Below are positions 1-9,129 of a stretch of DNA of 64,000 nt, piece by piece. The notes under the pieces were generated by a model that worked only from the letters and a program-made list of their open reading frames with translations, searched no databases and was not told where the DNA came from. A program made the translations under genes and the position numbers. Origin of the DNA: DAIOEK01 sp963828285 (GTDB lineage: Bacteria; Chloroflexota; Anaerolineae; Anaerolineales; Anaerolineaceae); NCBI GenBank assembly GCA_963828285.1, contig CAWHEB010000002.1:1178001-1242000 (forward strand), read 5' to 3'. Positions within the stretch are counted from its first letter, which is position 1. Each line of letters begins with the position of its first letter.

Positions 1-1
1 A

Positions 2-581
2 ATCGAACGCGAACTTCCTTTGCATCCCAATCGAAAGGCCAGTCTTTACAAACAACCGGGAAAAGGTAAAGCGGATGCGGTCAGGGTCGGATTTGACCAT
101 GCATCCGGGGATATTCTGATGATCTTGGATGCTGATCTGACCGTCCCGCCTGAAGATCTGCCCCGATTCTATACAGCCATCGCCAGCGGTAAAGGGGAAT
201 TTATCAACGGCGTGCGTCTGGTTTATCCGATGGAAGAGCAAGCCATGCAGTTTTTCAATCTTCTGGGGAATAAGTTCTTCAGTCTGGCATTCTCATGGCT
301 GTTGGGCCAGGATGTGAAAGACACCCTCTGCGGTACCAAGGTGTTATGGAAGAAAGACTATCAAACCATTGCCGCAAATCGGGCATATTTTGGTGACTTC
401 GATCCATTCGGAGATTTCGATCTGCTATTCGGTGCATCGCAGGATGAACCTGAAGATCGTCGATCTGCCGATCCGCTACCGAGAACGGACATACGGCAGT
501 ACCAATATTTCCCGATGGAAACACGGCATGATCCTGCTGCGGATGGTCGCATACGCAGCGATGAAACTCAAATTCATTTAG
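2..581 (+). pseudogene. Family 2 glycosyltransferase, 3' part, frameshifted
   Basis: C-terminal part of a GT-A fold glycosyltransferase of the polyprenyl-phosphate sugar synthase (DPM1-like) type; the gene starts outside the window. The frame is open from base 2. It shows the metal-binding DxD as DADLTVPPED and a GKADAVRVGF segment typical of these enzymes. Near bases 437-445 the frame moves by one: the first frame runs on to about base 598 as unrelated sequence, while the neighbouring frame continues with the family-like text MNLKIVDLPIRYRERTYGS and then stops at base 581. This is probably a one-base insertion or two-base deletion, either a real lesion or a sequencing error. It would supply lipid-linked sugar to the membrane proteins encoded next to it (inference). 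Confidence 0.7.
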
Positions 582-618
582 TTTTGAACTGGAATTAATT
601 CAATTATTGATCAGAGAG

Positions 619-1788
619 CTATCCGTAGCTCTTTGCTTTTAAGCAGTGGATCAGATAGATCACCCCGGCAATCACATGCGGTGAAAAACCGATCAAGATC
701 AACCATTTCTTTGCAGAAGTCCAGCGGATCTTCTGCCAGCAGTATTTGAGTGTGGACACGAATAACAGGAACAACGTGATCTGCGCGCTCCAGCGGAAGT
801 TGCCGTGTTCGAGACGATTGCCATCTTCAGCCAATAAATACAATTGAGCAGCTCCGATGATAAATGCCAGCCAGGCCAGTTGGAGATCGGGGCTGTTTTT
901 GATCTGTTTGAATTCAACGATCAGAATGAGCAACGGGAAGAAAATCGAAAGAAGGAACTTCCAGCCAAGGTAACCTGAAAATGCACTCTCAACCACCAGT
1001 GGTTGGAAGAGTATTCCGCCGCTTCCGGCACCGGGCTGCAGATAGGTGAACAGATATTGCCCGGCAAGGATGATCCCAGCAGGTAGAAAATAACCCAACA
1101 TCCAGCCTGTGTAGTGGAATGGTTTTTTCTGGATCCAATGGATCAGCAACAGGATAAATACTGCCGGGATCAAAGTGATCGCCAGATTCGGCTTCAACAA
1201 AGTGGATACGATCACGACGACGGCTGCCAGTATGATCCGCAGGGTGGACAATTTTCGTTTTTGTAAGTCCGCAAGGATCATCCCAAACAGGATCAGCGCC
1301 AGCGGTCGCAGCAGGATGATGGTCGGATTGTGATAATTCGCCAGTCCAATGTATCCGAAGTAATACTTGTTATCCAAGGGGAGGAGAGCCATGATCGGTG
1401 CGGCGACGACCACGCCAACACTGAGAATAACCCGACATATCTCGCTTCTCCTACCAGCCTTCTTCCCCAGCAATCCATAAACCAGTAAGGCAGTCACCAC
1501 CTGGCTGGCAACCATGATCAGGATCGTACCGGTATGACCGTTCAATAATCCTCGGCTCAACCAGACGATCCCTCCCAGCAGCAACTGATAGACCGGATGT
1601 GCCAACGTGTAAGCAGGGATGGTCTCGTGCTTTAGAAAGCGGCTGGTAAATTCAATATGGGTTCCAAAGTCACTGTTGACCGGCTGCAGCACACGAAATT
1701 GATATACAGGCAGCATGATTGCGATCGTAACCGCGATCAGGATCAGGATCGAGAACCAGTTTTGCTCCTTCAGCCATCTTTGGATCAA
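619..1788 (-). CDS. Polytopic membrane protein, unknown function
   Basis: A 389-residue protein with about nine to eleven hydrophobic helices and short charged loops. It is not recognised as a named family. Its topology (one N-terminal helix, then a loop with NSDFGTHIEF, then many helices) resembles GT-C type membrane glycosyltransferases that use lipid-linked sugars. It lies 13 bases after the next membrane protein on the same strand and converges with the glycosyltransferase at the left edge, so a role in surface glycan assembly is plausible but inferred from context. Confidence 0.6.
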   Translation of the reverse strand: MIQRWLKEQNWFSILILIAVTIAIMLPVYQFRVLQPVNSDFGTHIEFTSRFLKHETIPAYTLAHPVYQLLLGGIVWLSRGLLNGHTGTILIMVASQVVTALLVYGLLGKKAGRRSEICRVILSVGVVVAAPIMALLPLDNKYYFGYIGLANYHNPTIILLRPLALILFGMILADLQKRKLSTLRIILAAVVVIVSTLLKPNLAITLIPAVFILLLIHWIQKKPFHYTGWMLGYFLPAGIILAGQYLFTYLQPGAGSGGILFQPLVVESAFSGYLGWKFLLSIFFPLLILIVEFKQIKNSPDLQLAWLAFIIGAAQLYLLAEDGNRLEHGNFRWSAQITLFLLFVSTLKYCWQKIRWTSAKKWLILIGFSPHVIAGVIYLIHCLKAKSYG

Positions 1789-1801
1789 AGTCGATATCCC
1801 T

Positions 1802-3757
1802 TTAATTTGAGATCATGTTGGGTTCTTTTACCAGGAATACATCGAAAATATACATATGGCTGTCTTCCATTTTCACACCGCATCCGGAATACAATCCACC
1901 TTTATTGAAGTATCCGTCTTTTTCGTGAAATAAGAATGCGGACTCGCCATTCAACAAGTTGATCTCCTCAGAAACGGTTTGATTCACGGTGAAATATTGG
2001 AACAGGTCAACCACATTGGAGATGAAGACATCATGCGAGAGTTGTTCCACCTGTCGGGGAAGGATGAAATGGACATCGTTATAAGGCAATTCATCCATGA
2101 TGGTAACGGAGTTTTGACGGATATTCCGCCACACAAAAGGTGTCTGCCCTTCAGGGCATGTTGGGGCAACCAGGTTCGCAGGCAGCTTGACCCCATTCAA
2201 GATCAAAGCCGGAATGATCCCTAACACAAGGATGGCGGCAGAGAATCCCCAGACAGGTATCAGGGAGATAGTCTGACCGACTGTGACATTCGGATCGGAT
2301 TGGGACTGCCCCCTGGATGATGCTCTGGATTTGAGATAACCAACTACTTGTTTGACCAACCAACTTGCGCCATACGCCGGGAGGATCGCAAGGATGGGGA
2401 CAACCACCGCAAATGCGCGCATGTCCGACTCATCCTGAGGAGGCACGAACGGCACTGAGAGGAGCACTCCAAGAATGACCGCCAGCAGGAATAGCGATGT
2501 TTGTTCTTTTCGACTGCGGATGAGTAAGTAGATGCTTAATATGGATAATCCGTACAACACAACCATGATCGCGATGTTGTAAGCATCGACTCGGGCAAAC
2601 AGGTAGGAGAACATGGATGTGTTGGATTTTTCCACAAAGAAGACATACTGCCTGAGCATGCTTACGATAAGTTGGAAAGGATCCTGCTTGATCAGTTCGA
2701 GAGTCGCGTCGAAGATCTGGCTGGTGCGGATTGGCTCAGGTAGTGCCCATAAATCAGGCCGTGCAGAATGGATATAATTCCATCCCTTGCCACCGGAAGC
2801 CATGCCGTACACAGAATAGAGGTAATTCGGGAACAGGAAGGATTTACCACCGGAGACGATCCGCAGAATGATGGTATTGACCAAAAAAGCGGCCGCTGAC
2901 GAAGTGATGATGACCACTGCTGTCTTGATCCGGTCTGCTTTTTTGCTGAAGAACCAGTACACCAAAAGCATAAAGGGCAGGATGAAAAACGGACCAGCGC
3001 GGGTGACCAACGCCAGAGTGACAAAGAAGAATCCTGTGCCTATCCACCAGAGATTGTGCTTTCGGAAGGTTGCCAGGAGGAAGGACCACCCCAGACAGGC
3101 CAGGATCAATCCCAGACTCTCTGAGGATAATCCGCCCAGATAATTGCGGTACCACATAAAGGTAAAGCTGATCATGACCGCGGCTACCAGGCTGCCAAAA
3201 GTTTTCTTTACCGCTTCACCAAGTAGATATATACCAAACGCAGTTAATCCTGCTACCACTATGATCGTTTGCGGCAGGTTGCCCTTGGTGATCCAGAGCA
3301 GTCCAGCCAGCATGGTGGAAAAAAGCGGCCTGCCGACGGTCGTTCCCTGCATTGCAAATCCATTCAACAGGCGCAAGCCATTGGCGTAGTATTCTATCGA
3401 ATCGACCCAGGGAAGCAATCCGAACAATTGAAAATACGCCGATCGTTTCAATTGCCAGTATCCCCGCAGGAAGATGGCAAAAAACGTCAGTAATACAATC
3501 CAGCGGAGCGAACGTCCGATCCATCCAGGGATCTGATAAGTGAGCAGAAAGATCAGGAACAGACTCAACAGGATGATCGCGTTTTCCTCGACGAAGAAAT
3601 TGGTGAAATCGATCAATCCACGCGAGAGACGGGTTTCAAAGAATACAAAGTAAAGCCAGCAGGCGGCAGCGAAAATGACCAATTCCGGGACGATCCAGCT
3701 GATCGAACGGCCATTGGAGGTGATGGATAGGATAGGGAGTTTTGATTTATCTGTCAT
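1802..3757 (-). CDS. Large membrane protein, GT-C glycosyltransferase-like
   Basis: A 651-residue protein with about ten to twelve membrane helices followed by a soluble C-terminal domain of roughly 150 residues that keeps several cysteines (for example VAPTCPEG and GGLYSGCG). An acidic loop motif, LPWVDSIEYYANG, follows the early helices, as in GT-C enzymes with a catalytic Asp in the first outer loop. The start ATG overlaps the stop of the upstream paralogue by four bases (ATGA), so the two are translationally coupled. Function is inferred from fold and neighbours, not recognised by name. Confidence 0.6.
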   Translation of the reverse strand: MTDKSKLPILSITSNGRSISWIVPELVIFAAACWLYFVFFETRLSRGLIDFTNFFVEENAIILLSLFLIFLLTYQIPGWIGRSLRWIVLLTFFAIFLRGYWQLKRSAYFQLFGLLPWVDSIEYYANGLRLLNGFAMQGTTVGRPLFSTMLAGLLWITKGNLPQTIIVVAGLTAFGIYLLGEAVKKTFGSLVAAVMISFTFMWYRNYLGGLSSESLGLILACLGWSFLLATFRKHNLWWIGTGFFFVTLALVTRAGPFFILPFMLLVYWFFSKKADRIKTAVVIITSSAAAFLVNTIILRIVSGGKSFLFPNYLYSVYGMASGGKGWNYIHSARPDLWALPEPIRTSQIFDATLELIKQDPFQLIVSMLRQYVFFVEKSNTSMFSYLFARVDAYNIAIMVVLYGLSILSIYLLIRSRKEQTSLFLLAVILGVLLSVPFVPPQDESDMRAFAVVVPILAILPAYGASWLVKQVVGYLKSRASSRGQSQSDPNVTVGQTISLIPVWGFSAAILVLGIIPALILNGVKLPANLVAPTCPEGQTPFVWRNIRQNSVTIMDELPYNDVHFILPRQVEQLSHDVFISNVVDLFQYFTVNQTVSEEINLLNGESAFLFHEKDGYFNKGGLYSGCGVKMEDSHMYIFDVFLVKEPNMISN

Positions 3758-5671
3758 TCATTTACGAGTATCGGGTAAGCAGAAAGGATCTCCATTGCGG
3801 TAAACAGGTGATTTCGCGGATCGATAAAACTGGAACCGCATCCAGCGTACCATCCACTGCCGGATGTATACAGGGTTGGTTTGCCTAAAAACCAGGCTGC
3901 ACTTCCATCTTCAGAGTTTACCCCATATTCCATCACCATCCCAGCCTGGATGTGCTGGAGGACAGTCAATTGGTCCGACATATAGATATCATGCATTTTT
4001 CGTTCGACTTTTTCAATCGTGATGCGTTTGATATCCGAGTCACTGCCGTTCTTGATGATGGAAATCGCACTCTGCTCCTGATGATTGAAAGTAAAGTAGG
4101 AATCTCCCGCGGAACACGCGATCGACTCGATCTTCGGGTTTCCAGACAGGAAAAAGACTACCGGCAGGGTGAGCGCCAGACCAGCAATGATTGCGGTGGA
4201 TATCACCATCCGCTTCGACAGCTTTTCAACCATACCTGGCTTCATTGCTTCAACCATAAACGACGGTATTTTTCTGGCGCTGGCGAGAAGAATGAAAGCC
4301 ATAAAAGGCAGCAAATTCAAGACTGGCACCACCACCGCGTAAGGCCGCATGTGAGATTCGTCCTGGGGTGGGACCAATGGGACGGAGAGTAAAATACCGA
4401 GTAACACTGCTCCCTGCAGAAGGACAACAGGATCCTTGCGATTTCGCCAGATCAAGACAAATCCGCCGAGGATGAGCAAGTAGAGAATAATGATCAGGAT
4501 CAGGTTGAACTGTTCAGTTCTGGCAAATAGATACGAGAACATGGATGTATCGATATTCCCGAAGAAATAGCCGTATTGCGAGAGCATACTCTTGATCAAT
4601 GTGAGCGGATTTTCCTTGATCAGGTTCAGGGTTAGCTCGATGATCTTGTTGGTCCGTTCAGGTTCAGCAAGACCAAAATAGACATCCGGAGCGGCAGTTT
4701 TGATGAATCCCCAGCCTTTTCCGCCGGCAGCCATACCGTAGAGGGAATAAAAGTAACTTGTAAAGTTGGCACTTTTTCCGGCAGATAACAAACTGGTCAG
4801 ACCAGCATTCAAAATAAAACCTGCCGCGATCGAGCCGATGCTGACCAGGGTCGATCTTAGATATCCTGCCTGTTTGCGGAAGATGTATATTCCAGCTAGC
4901 GCCACAAGAGGTAAGACCAGTAACGGACCAGCCCTGGTGACAAATGCCAGGGTGAGGATAAACATCCCTGCACCAAACCAGACCACGGATGACTTTTTCA
5001 CCCCGAAATACAACATGATCCAGGCAGGGATGCCAAAGATTAGTCCCAGACTCTCTGAACTCAACGCGCCCAGGTAGTTGCGGAAGAACATGAACGTCAG
5101 GGTGACCACACCCGCTGCTCCGATCGGACCAGCAAACTTGCGGATCTGTTCACCCGAAAACCAGAAAACAAAAGCCACGATCCCAGTGAGGGATGCGATC
5201 GTGAACCATCAGATTTTGGCCAGTCATCCACAGAAGGATGGACAGGAACGCCGAGAACATTGGTCTTCCGTTGGTCGATCCCTGCATGGGAATTCCCAGC
5301 AGGATACGCTGCGAGTTGCCATAATACTCAGCGGCATCCACCCAGGGTTGAAACCCATACAGTTGGAAAAAGGCTGTCCTTTTGATCACCCAGTATCCGC
5401 GCAGGAATAATCCGAACAAACACGATGATGAATATCCAGCGGATCGCCGAACCAATCTCTCCGGGGATCAAGTACGAAAAGAAGGAAAAGGACGAACAAA
5501 ACTCCCCATCAGGAGGAAGTTTTCTCCCACCATGGAGCCGGCGAAGTTTAACAGAGGATCAGGAACAGGTTGAAAAACAAGCCAAATGAACAACAAAATT
5601 CCGGCAATGAAAGCCGCAATTTCGATCAGGTGAAACCGTTGCAACGCTGGTCTTGATTGTTTTGAAAGCAT
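3754..5671 (-). pseudogene. Paralogue of the GT-C-like membrane protein, broken by frameshifts
   Basis: Read across three frames this is a full-length paralogue of the downstream 651-residue gene: fragment 5468-5671 (start MLSKQSRPALQ), fragment 5150-5455 (LFLRGYWVIKRTAFFQLYG) and fragment 3754-5178 (start of reading FVFWFSGEQIRKFAG). Alignment with the intact copy places one extra base near 5204, another near 5417 and at least one indel near 5480-5500. Removing the first gives LMVTIASLTGIVAFVFW; removing the second gives IFIIVFFGLFLRGYW, matching the paralogue residue for residue in length. Either a decaying duplicate or clustered sequencing errors. Confidence 0.75.
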
Positions 5672-5718
5672 AGAATTACTGGCGACTGGATGTTATCTTA
5701 CAATCCAATTATAAAGCC

Positions 5719-7152
5719 TCATGCCAGTAATTCTTCCAGGATCTGTTTGGCTTTGGTCGGGTCTGCTTTTCCGCGCATTTTCTTCATCACCTGACCCACA
5801 AACCAACCCATCAAGGTTACTTTGCCGGATCTATATGCCGCGGTTTCGTTCGGGGATTCTGCGATCACTTCTTCGCATACCGCTCGAATCGCTGAATCAT
5901 CGCTGACTTTCGCCAGACCCTCATCCGCCACGATCTGCTCAGGAGCTTTCCCGGAAAGTTCGATCTTCTCCAGCAAGGCTTTTCCCGTGGAGGTATTGAT
6001 CGCACCGGAATCCACCAGCTTGATGGTTTGCGATAAATATGCCGGGGTAAGCTTCAGCTCGTCCGGCGTTAGGTTTTTGTCATTGATCATCCGCAGAACA
6101 TCATTCATCAACCAGTTGGATATTCTTTTTGGGTCGCCTTGATACGCCAGAACAGCCTTCTCGAAATAATCTGACAGCTTTCGCTCCTGTGTCAGGATCT
6201 CGGCATCATACTCCGGCAGTCCATACTGCTGAATAAATCTTGTTCGGCGAGCAAGGGGAACTTCAGGGAAGTCCTTTAAAATTTGCTGCAGCCATTTTTC
6301 GCTAATGCGTAGCGGTAGCAGATCGGGTTCACGGAAGTAACGGTAATCCGCTTCAGTTTCTTTGGAACGCATCTTCTTCAAGGTCTGGGTATCTTCATCC
6401 CATTCGAGTGTCCACGCCTGGATTTTTCTACCCGCTTCAGTCTCTTTGATCTGGCGTTCGACTTCCTTGGCTATGGCGTCTTTGACCGCTTCGATCGAAT
6501 TGACATTCTTGATCTCGGTCTTGGGGTTGAGATGTGTCTCACCCTTCAAGCGGATGGATACATTGGCATCACAGCGCAAGTGGGCGCGTTCCATATCCGC
6601 TTCGGAGATATCCAACCATCGCAGGATCTGACGTAACCGGATCAAGTACTGCCCGGCTTCTTCAGCAGAACGCAGGTCAGGATCGGTCACCATCTCCACC
6701 AGCGGAACTCCGCAGCGGTTGAAGTCGATCCACCGTTCACCGCCCTGGTTTTTTGTTTTTCCTGCATCCTCTTCCAAATGCAGCTTGGTGATATTAACCC
6801 GGCGGATATTTCCGTCAGGGAGTGGCAGGTCGATAAATCCACCTTTTGCCAGAGATTGATCGAACTGTGAGATCTGGTATCCCTTGGGCAGGTCGGGGTA
6901 GAAATAATTTTTTCGGTCAAAAAACGATTCTGTTCGAATTTCTGCCTGCATGGCACGGGCGAGAAGCACCCCTTTTTCCACTACTCTTTTGTTCAATACC
7001 GGCAGAACTCCCGGCATACCACAGCATACCGGACAAATATTGGTGTTCGGTGCATCGAACCAACTGTCCGCTTTGCAGGAACAGAAGATCTTTGTGGTGG
7101 TATTCAACTGAATGTGGGTTTCGAGCCCGATGATCACTTCATAATCTGCCAT
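5719..7152 (-). CDS. gatB: Asp-tRNA(Asn)/Glu-tRNA(Gln) amidotransferase subunit B
   Basis: GatB recognises misacylated Glu-tRNA(Gln) or Asp-tRNA(Asn), phosphorylates the acyl group and receives ammonia from GatA. The 477-residue protein begins MADYEVIIGLETHIQLNT, the family's usual opening, and has the zinc-site cysteines CSCKAD and CPVCCGMPG, the FDRKNYFYPDLPKGYQISQ motif and the C-terminal YqeY-like tail ending in KQILEELLA. The ATG at 7152 is chosen because the protein family starts here and a GGAG lies six bases upstream; the frame is open farther upstream but that stretch overlaps gatA. It follows gatA by ten bases in a gatC-gatA-gatB order. Confidence 0.96.
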   Translation of the reverse strand: MADYEVIIGLETHIQLNTTTKIFCSCKADSWFDAPNTNICPVCCGMPGVLPVLNKRVVEKGVLLARAMQAEIRTESFFDRKNYFYPDLPKGYQISQFDQSLAKGGFIDLPLPDGNIRRVNITKLHLEEDAGKTKNQGGERWIDFNRCGVPLVEMVTDPDLRSAEEAGQYLIRLRQILRWLDISEADMERAHLRCDANVSIRLKGETHLNPKTEIKNVNSIEAVKDAIAKEVERQIKETEAGRKIQAWTLEWDEDTQTLKKMRSKETEADYRYFREPDLLPLRISEKWLQQILKDFPEVPLARRTRFIQQYGLPEYDAEILTQERKLSDYFEKAVLAYQGDPKRISNWLMNDVLRMINDKNLTPDELKLTPAYLSQTIKLVDSGAINTSTGKALLEKIELSGKAPEQIVADEGLAKVSDDSAIRAVCEEVIAESPNETAAYRSGKVTLMGWFVGQVMKKMRGKADPTKAKQILEELLA

Positions 7153-7162
7153 AACTGCTCCG

Positions 7163-8713
7163 CTAGTGGTTGGTGCTGTCTTCGATCGCCTTGCCAATGC
7201 GTAGAATGATATCTTCCTTGAAGTCAGGTCCGAGGATCTGCAATCCCAGCGGTAACCCTTCAGGGCTGGTTCCATATGGGATGGAAACCCCGGGAATACC
7301 GGCATGATTGGCTGGAACCGTCAATTGATCCGCGTACTGCATGAGAACAGAATCTCCATATACCGCATCAATCTCAAATGCAGGCGTCGGGGTGGTGGGT
7401 GTAATGATCGCATCCACTCTTTTGGGATTGTCAGCACCAAATGCCTGATCAAAATCCCTGCGGATCAAGGAGCGGATCTTCAAGGCACGGTTGTAATATT
7501 GTTCGCTGTACTGTGCCGCGCTGACATACATTCCCATCAGAATGCGCAGTTTCGGCTGCAGTCCAAATCCTTCCGCGCGTGACTTGCGATACAGTTCTTT
7601 CAGATCGCCGATCTTTCCACGGGTGCGATAGCCGTATTTCACGCCATCATATCGGTGCAAATTGGAAGCCGCTTCCACCCGGGATATGACAAAGTAAGCC
7701 GGGATTCCGTAACGGGTGTGCGGCATGGGAATATCTTCAACGATCTCAGCGCCCATTTCCGCCAGTTTTTGGGCAGCCAGCCGCACCGGAGCTGAGATGT
7801 ATTCAGGTAAAGATTGCTCGATCAGTTCACCGGTTTCCGGATCGGGATAGGTGATCTGGAAATACTGCGGAGATAGACCGATACGCAATCCCTTCACACC
7901 TTTTTTCAATTCTTCCAGGTAATCGGGTACAGCCAGTTTCACTGCTGTGCTGTCGTGGATGTCCGCGCCTGCAATGACTTGCAGCATCAAAGCCGCATCA
8001 GAAACGGTTCGGGAAACCGGTCCCGGGCAATCCAGGGATGATGCGAATGCGATTAACCCATATCTGGATACCCGTCCGTAGGTGGGTTTTAATCCAACCA
8101 CACCGCAAAACGCGGCGGGTTGGCGAATGGAGCCTGCTGTATCCGTCCCGATCGATAAAGCTCCTTCAAATGCGCCGACTGCAGCGGTACTGCCACCTGA
8201 AGAACCGCCGGGAACTCTACTGGTGTCTTTCGGATTCCTGGTCGTAGGTCTGAAAGCGGATGATTCGCTGGAAGAGCCGTAGGTGAATTCATCCAGATTA
8301 ACCTTGCCGAGCATGATTGCATCTGCATCTTCCATACGCTGGACCGGAGTGGCAGAAAATGGGGCTACATAATTGGCTAATATGCGTGATGCTGCAGTGG
8401 AAGGTGTGTCTTTGACACAAAAGATATCCTTGGTCGTAAAAGGAACGCCGGCCAATACACCAAGATGCTCACCTCTGACAACCTTGAGGTCCACCTGCTG
8501 CGCCTGTTTTCTGGCGCGATCCGCTGTTACATGGATGAATGCATGCACCTTCTGCCGATCTTCAGCGGTGATCTCGCCCGCGTCCAGACTGCCGGGTCGG
8601 CCGTCTACATCTTCGATCTGCTTGAGGCAGCTCTCCAAAACATCCACAGCTGACGTCTGTTTGGTCCTAACCAGACTGGCAATTTCCATGGCAGAGAGTT
8701 CAAAAAGCTCCAT
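7163..8713 (-). CDS. gatA: Amidotransferase subunit A (first copy)
   Basis: GatA is the amidase-signature subunit that releases ammonia from glutamine for transamidation. The 516-residue protein shows the Ser-cisSer-Lys triad context: VPFTTKDIF (Lys), RVPGGSSGGSTAAV (cis-Ser) and GTDTAGSIRQPAAFCG (nucleophile Ser). It is separated from gatC by 85 bases holding a terminator-like hairpin and is followed ten bases later by gatB. Compared with the second gatA at the right edge it carries an extra stretch after the first hundred residues of the core (TYPDPETGELIEQ), so the two copies are clearly diverged paralogues. Confidence 0.93.
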   Translation of the reverse strand: MELFELSAMEIASLVRTKQTSAVDVLESCLKQIEDVDGRPGSLDAGEITAEDRQKVHAFIHVTADRARKQAQQVDLKVVRGEHLGVLAGVPFTTKDIFCVKDTPSTAASRILANYVAPFSATPVQRMEDADAIMLGKVNLDEFTYGSSSESSAFRPTTRNPKDTSRVPGGSSGGSTAAVGAFEGALSIGTDTAGSIRQPAAFCGVVGLKPTYGRVSRYGLIAFASSLDCPGPVSRTVSDAALMLQVIAGADIHDSTAVKLAVPDYLEELKKGVKGLRIGLSPQYFQITYPDPETGELIEQSLPEYISAPVRLAAQKLAEMGAEIVEDIPMPHTRYGIPAYFVISRVEAASNLHRYDGVKYGYRTRGKIGDLKELYRKSRAEGFGLQPKLRILMGMYVSAAQYSEQYYNRALKIRSLIRRDFDQAFGADNPKRVDAIITPTTPTPAFEIDAVYGDSVLMQYADQLTVPANHAGIPGVSIPYGTSPEGLPLGLQILGPDFKEDIILRIGKAIEDSTNH

Positions 8714-8742
8714 AATGCTCCGTGTCTAAATTGAATGAAAAA

Positions 8743-8771
8743 GGTGAGGGCGATTATCAGCTTCCCTCACC
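8743..8771 (-). terminator. Hairpin plus T run between gatC and gatA
   Basis: On the minus strand, eight-base arms (GGTGAGGG and CCCTCACC) enclose a 13-base loop and are followed by TTTTTC. This has the form of an intrinsic terminator inside what would otherwise be a gatC-gatA-gatB operon; it may attenuate the downstream genes. Confidence 0.65.
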
Positions 8772-8798
8772 CATGGGCGGATCATAGATATTGTAATT

Positions 8799-9119
8799 CT
8801 ATTCCAATTTTGTGTGCGGGATATCCGGTACCACATAGTAATTCTCTTCAATGGCAGGCGCTTGCTGTAGTAATTCGTTCGGTGTTGGATATGGCTTCCA
8901 ATCATCCTCTCGCAAGTCGGCACTGATCTCCAGTGGAAACGGCACACCATGCCGCGCCGGAGGAACGTCATCTTCCAGCGGGATCAATTCCAATTCATGG
9001 ATCGCTTTGAGTTGTTTATTTAATTGTGATCGCAGGTATTCAGATTCTTTTTCATCCAATTCAAGCGCGGCAAGCTCAACCAGATGGTTGAAAACTTCCG
9101 GGGTGATTTGATCTGTCAT
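8799..9119 (-). CDS. gatC: Amidotransferase subunit C (first copy)
   Basis: GatC is the small clamp that holds GatA and GatB together. This 106-residue protein opens MTDQITPEVFNHLVELAAL and keeps the family pattern of an N-terminal helical pair followed by an extended segment (LREDDWKPYPTPNELLQQAP) and a C-terminal VVPDIPHTK close to the canonical FxVPxVL. It starts ten bases after the stop of an upstream surface-protein gene. It is less typical than the second gatC at 62.7 kb. Confidence 0.88.
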   Translation of the reverse strand: MTDQITPEVFNHLVELAALELDEKESEYLRSQLNKQLKAIHELELIPLEDDVPPARHGVPFPLEISADLREDDWKPYPTPNELLQQAPAIEENYYVVPDIPHTKLE

Positions 9120-9129
9120 CAGGCAGCCT

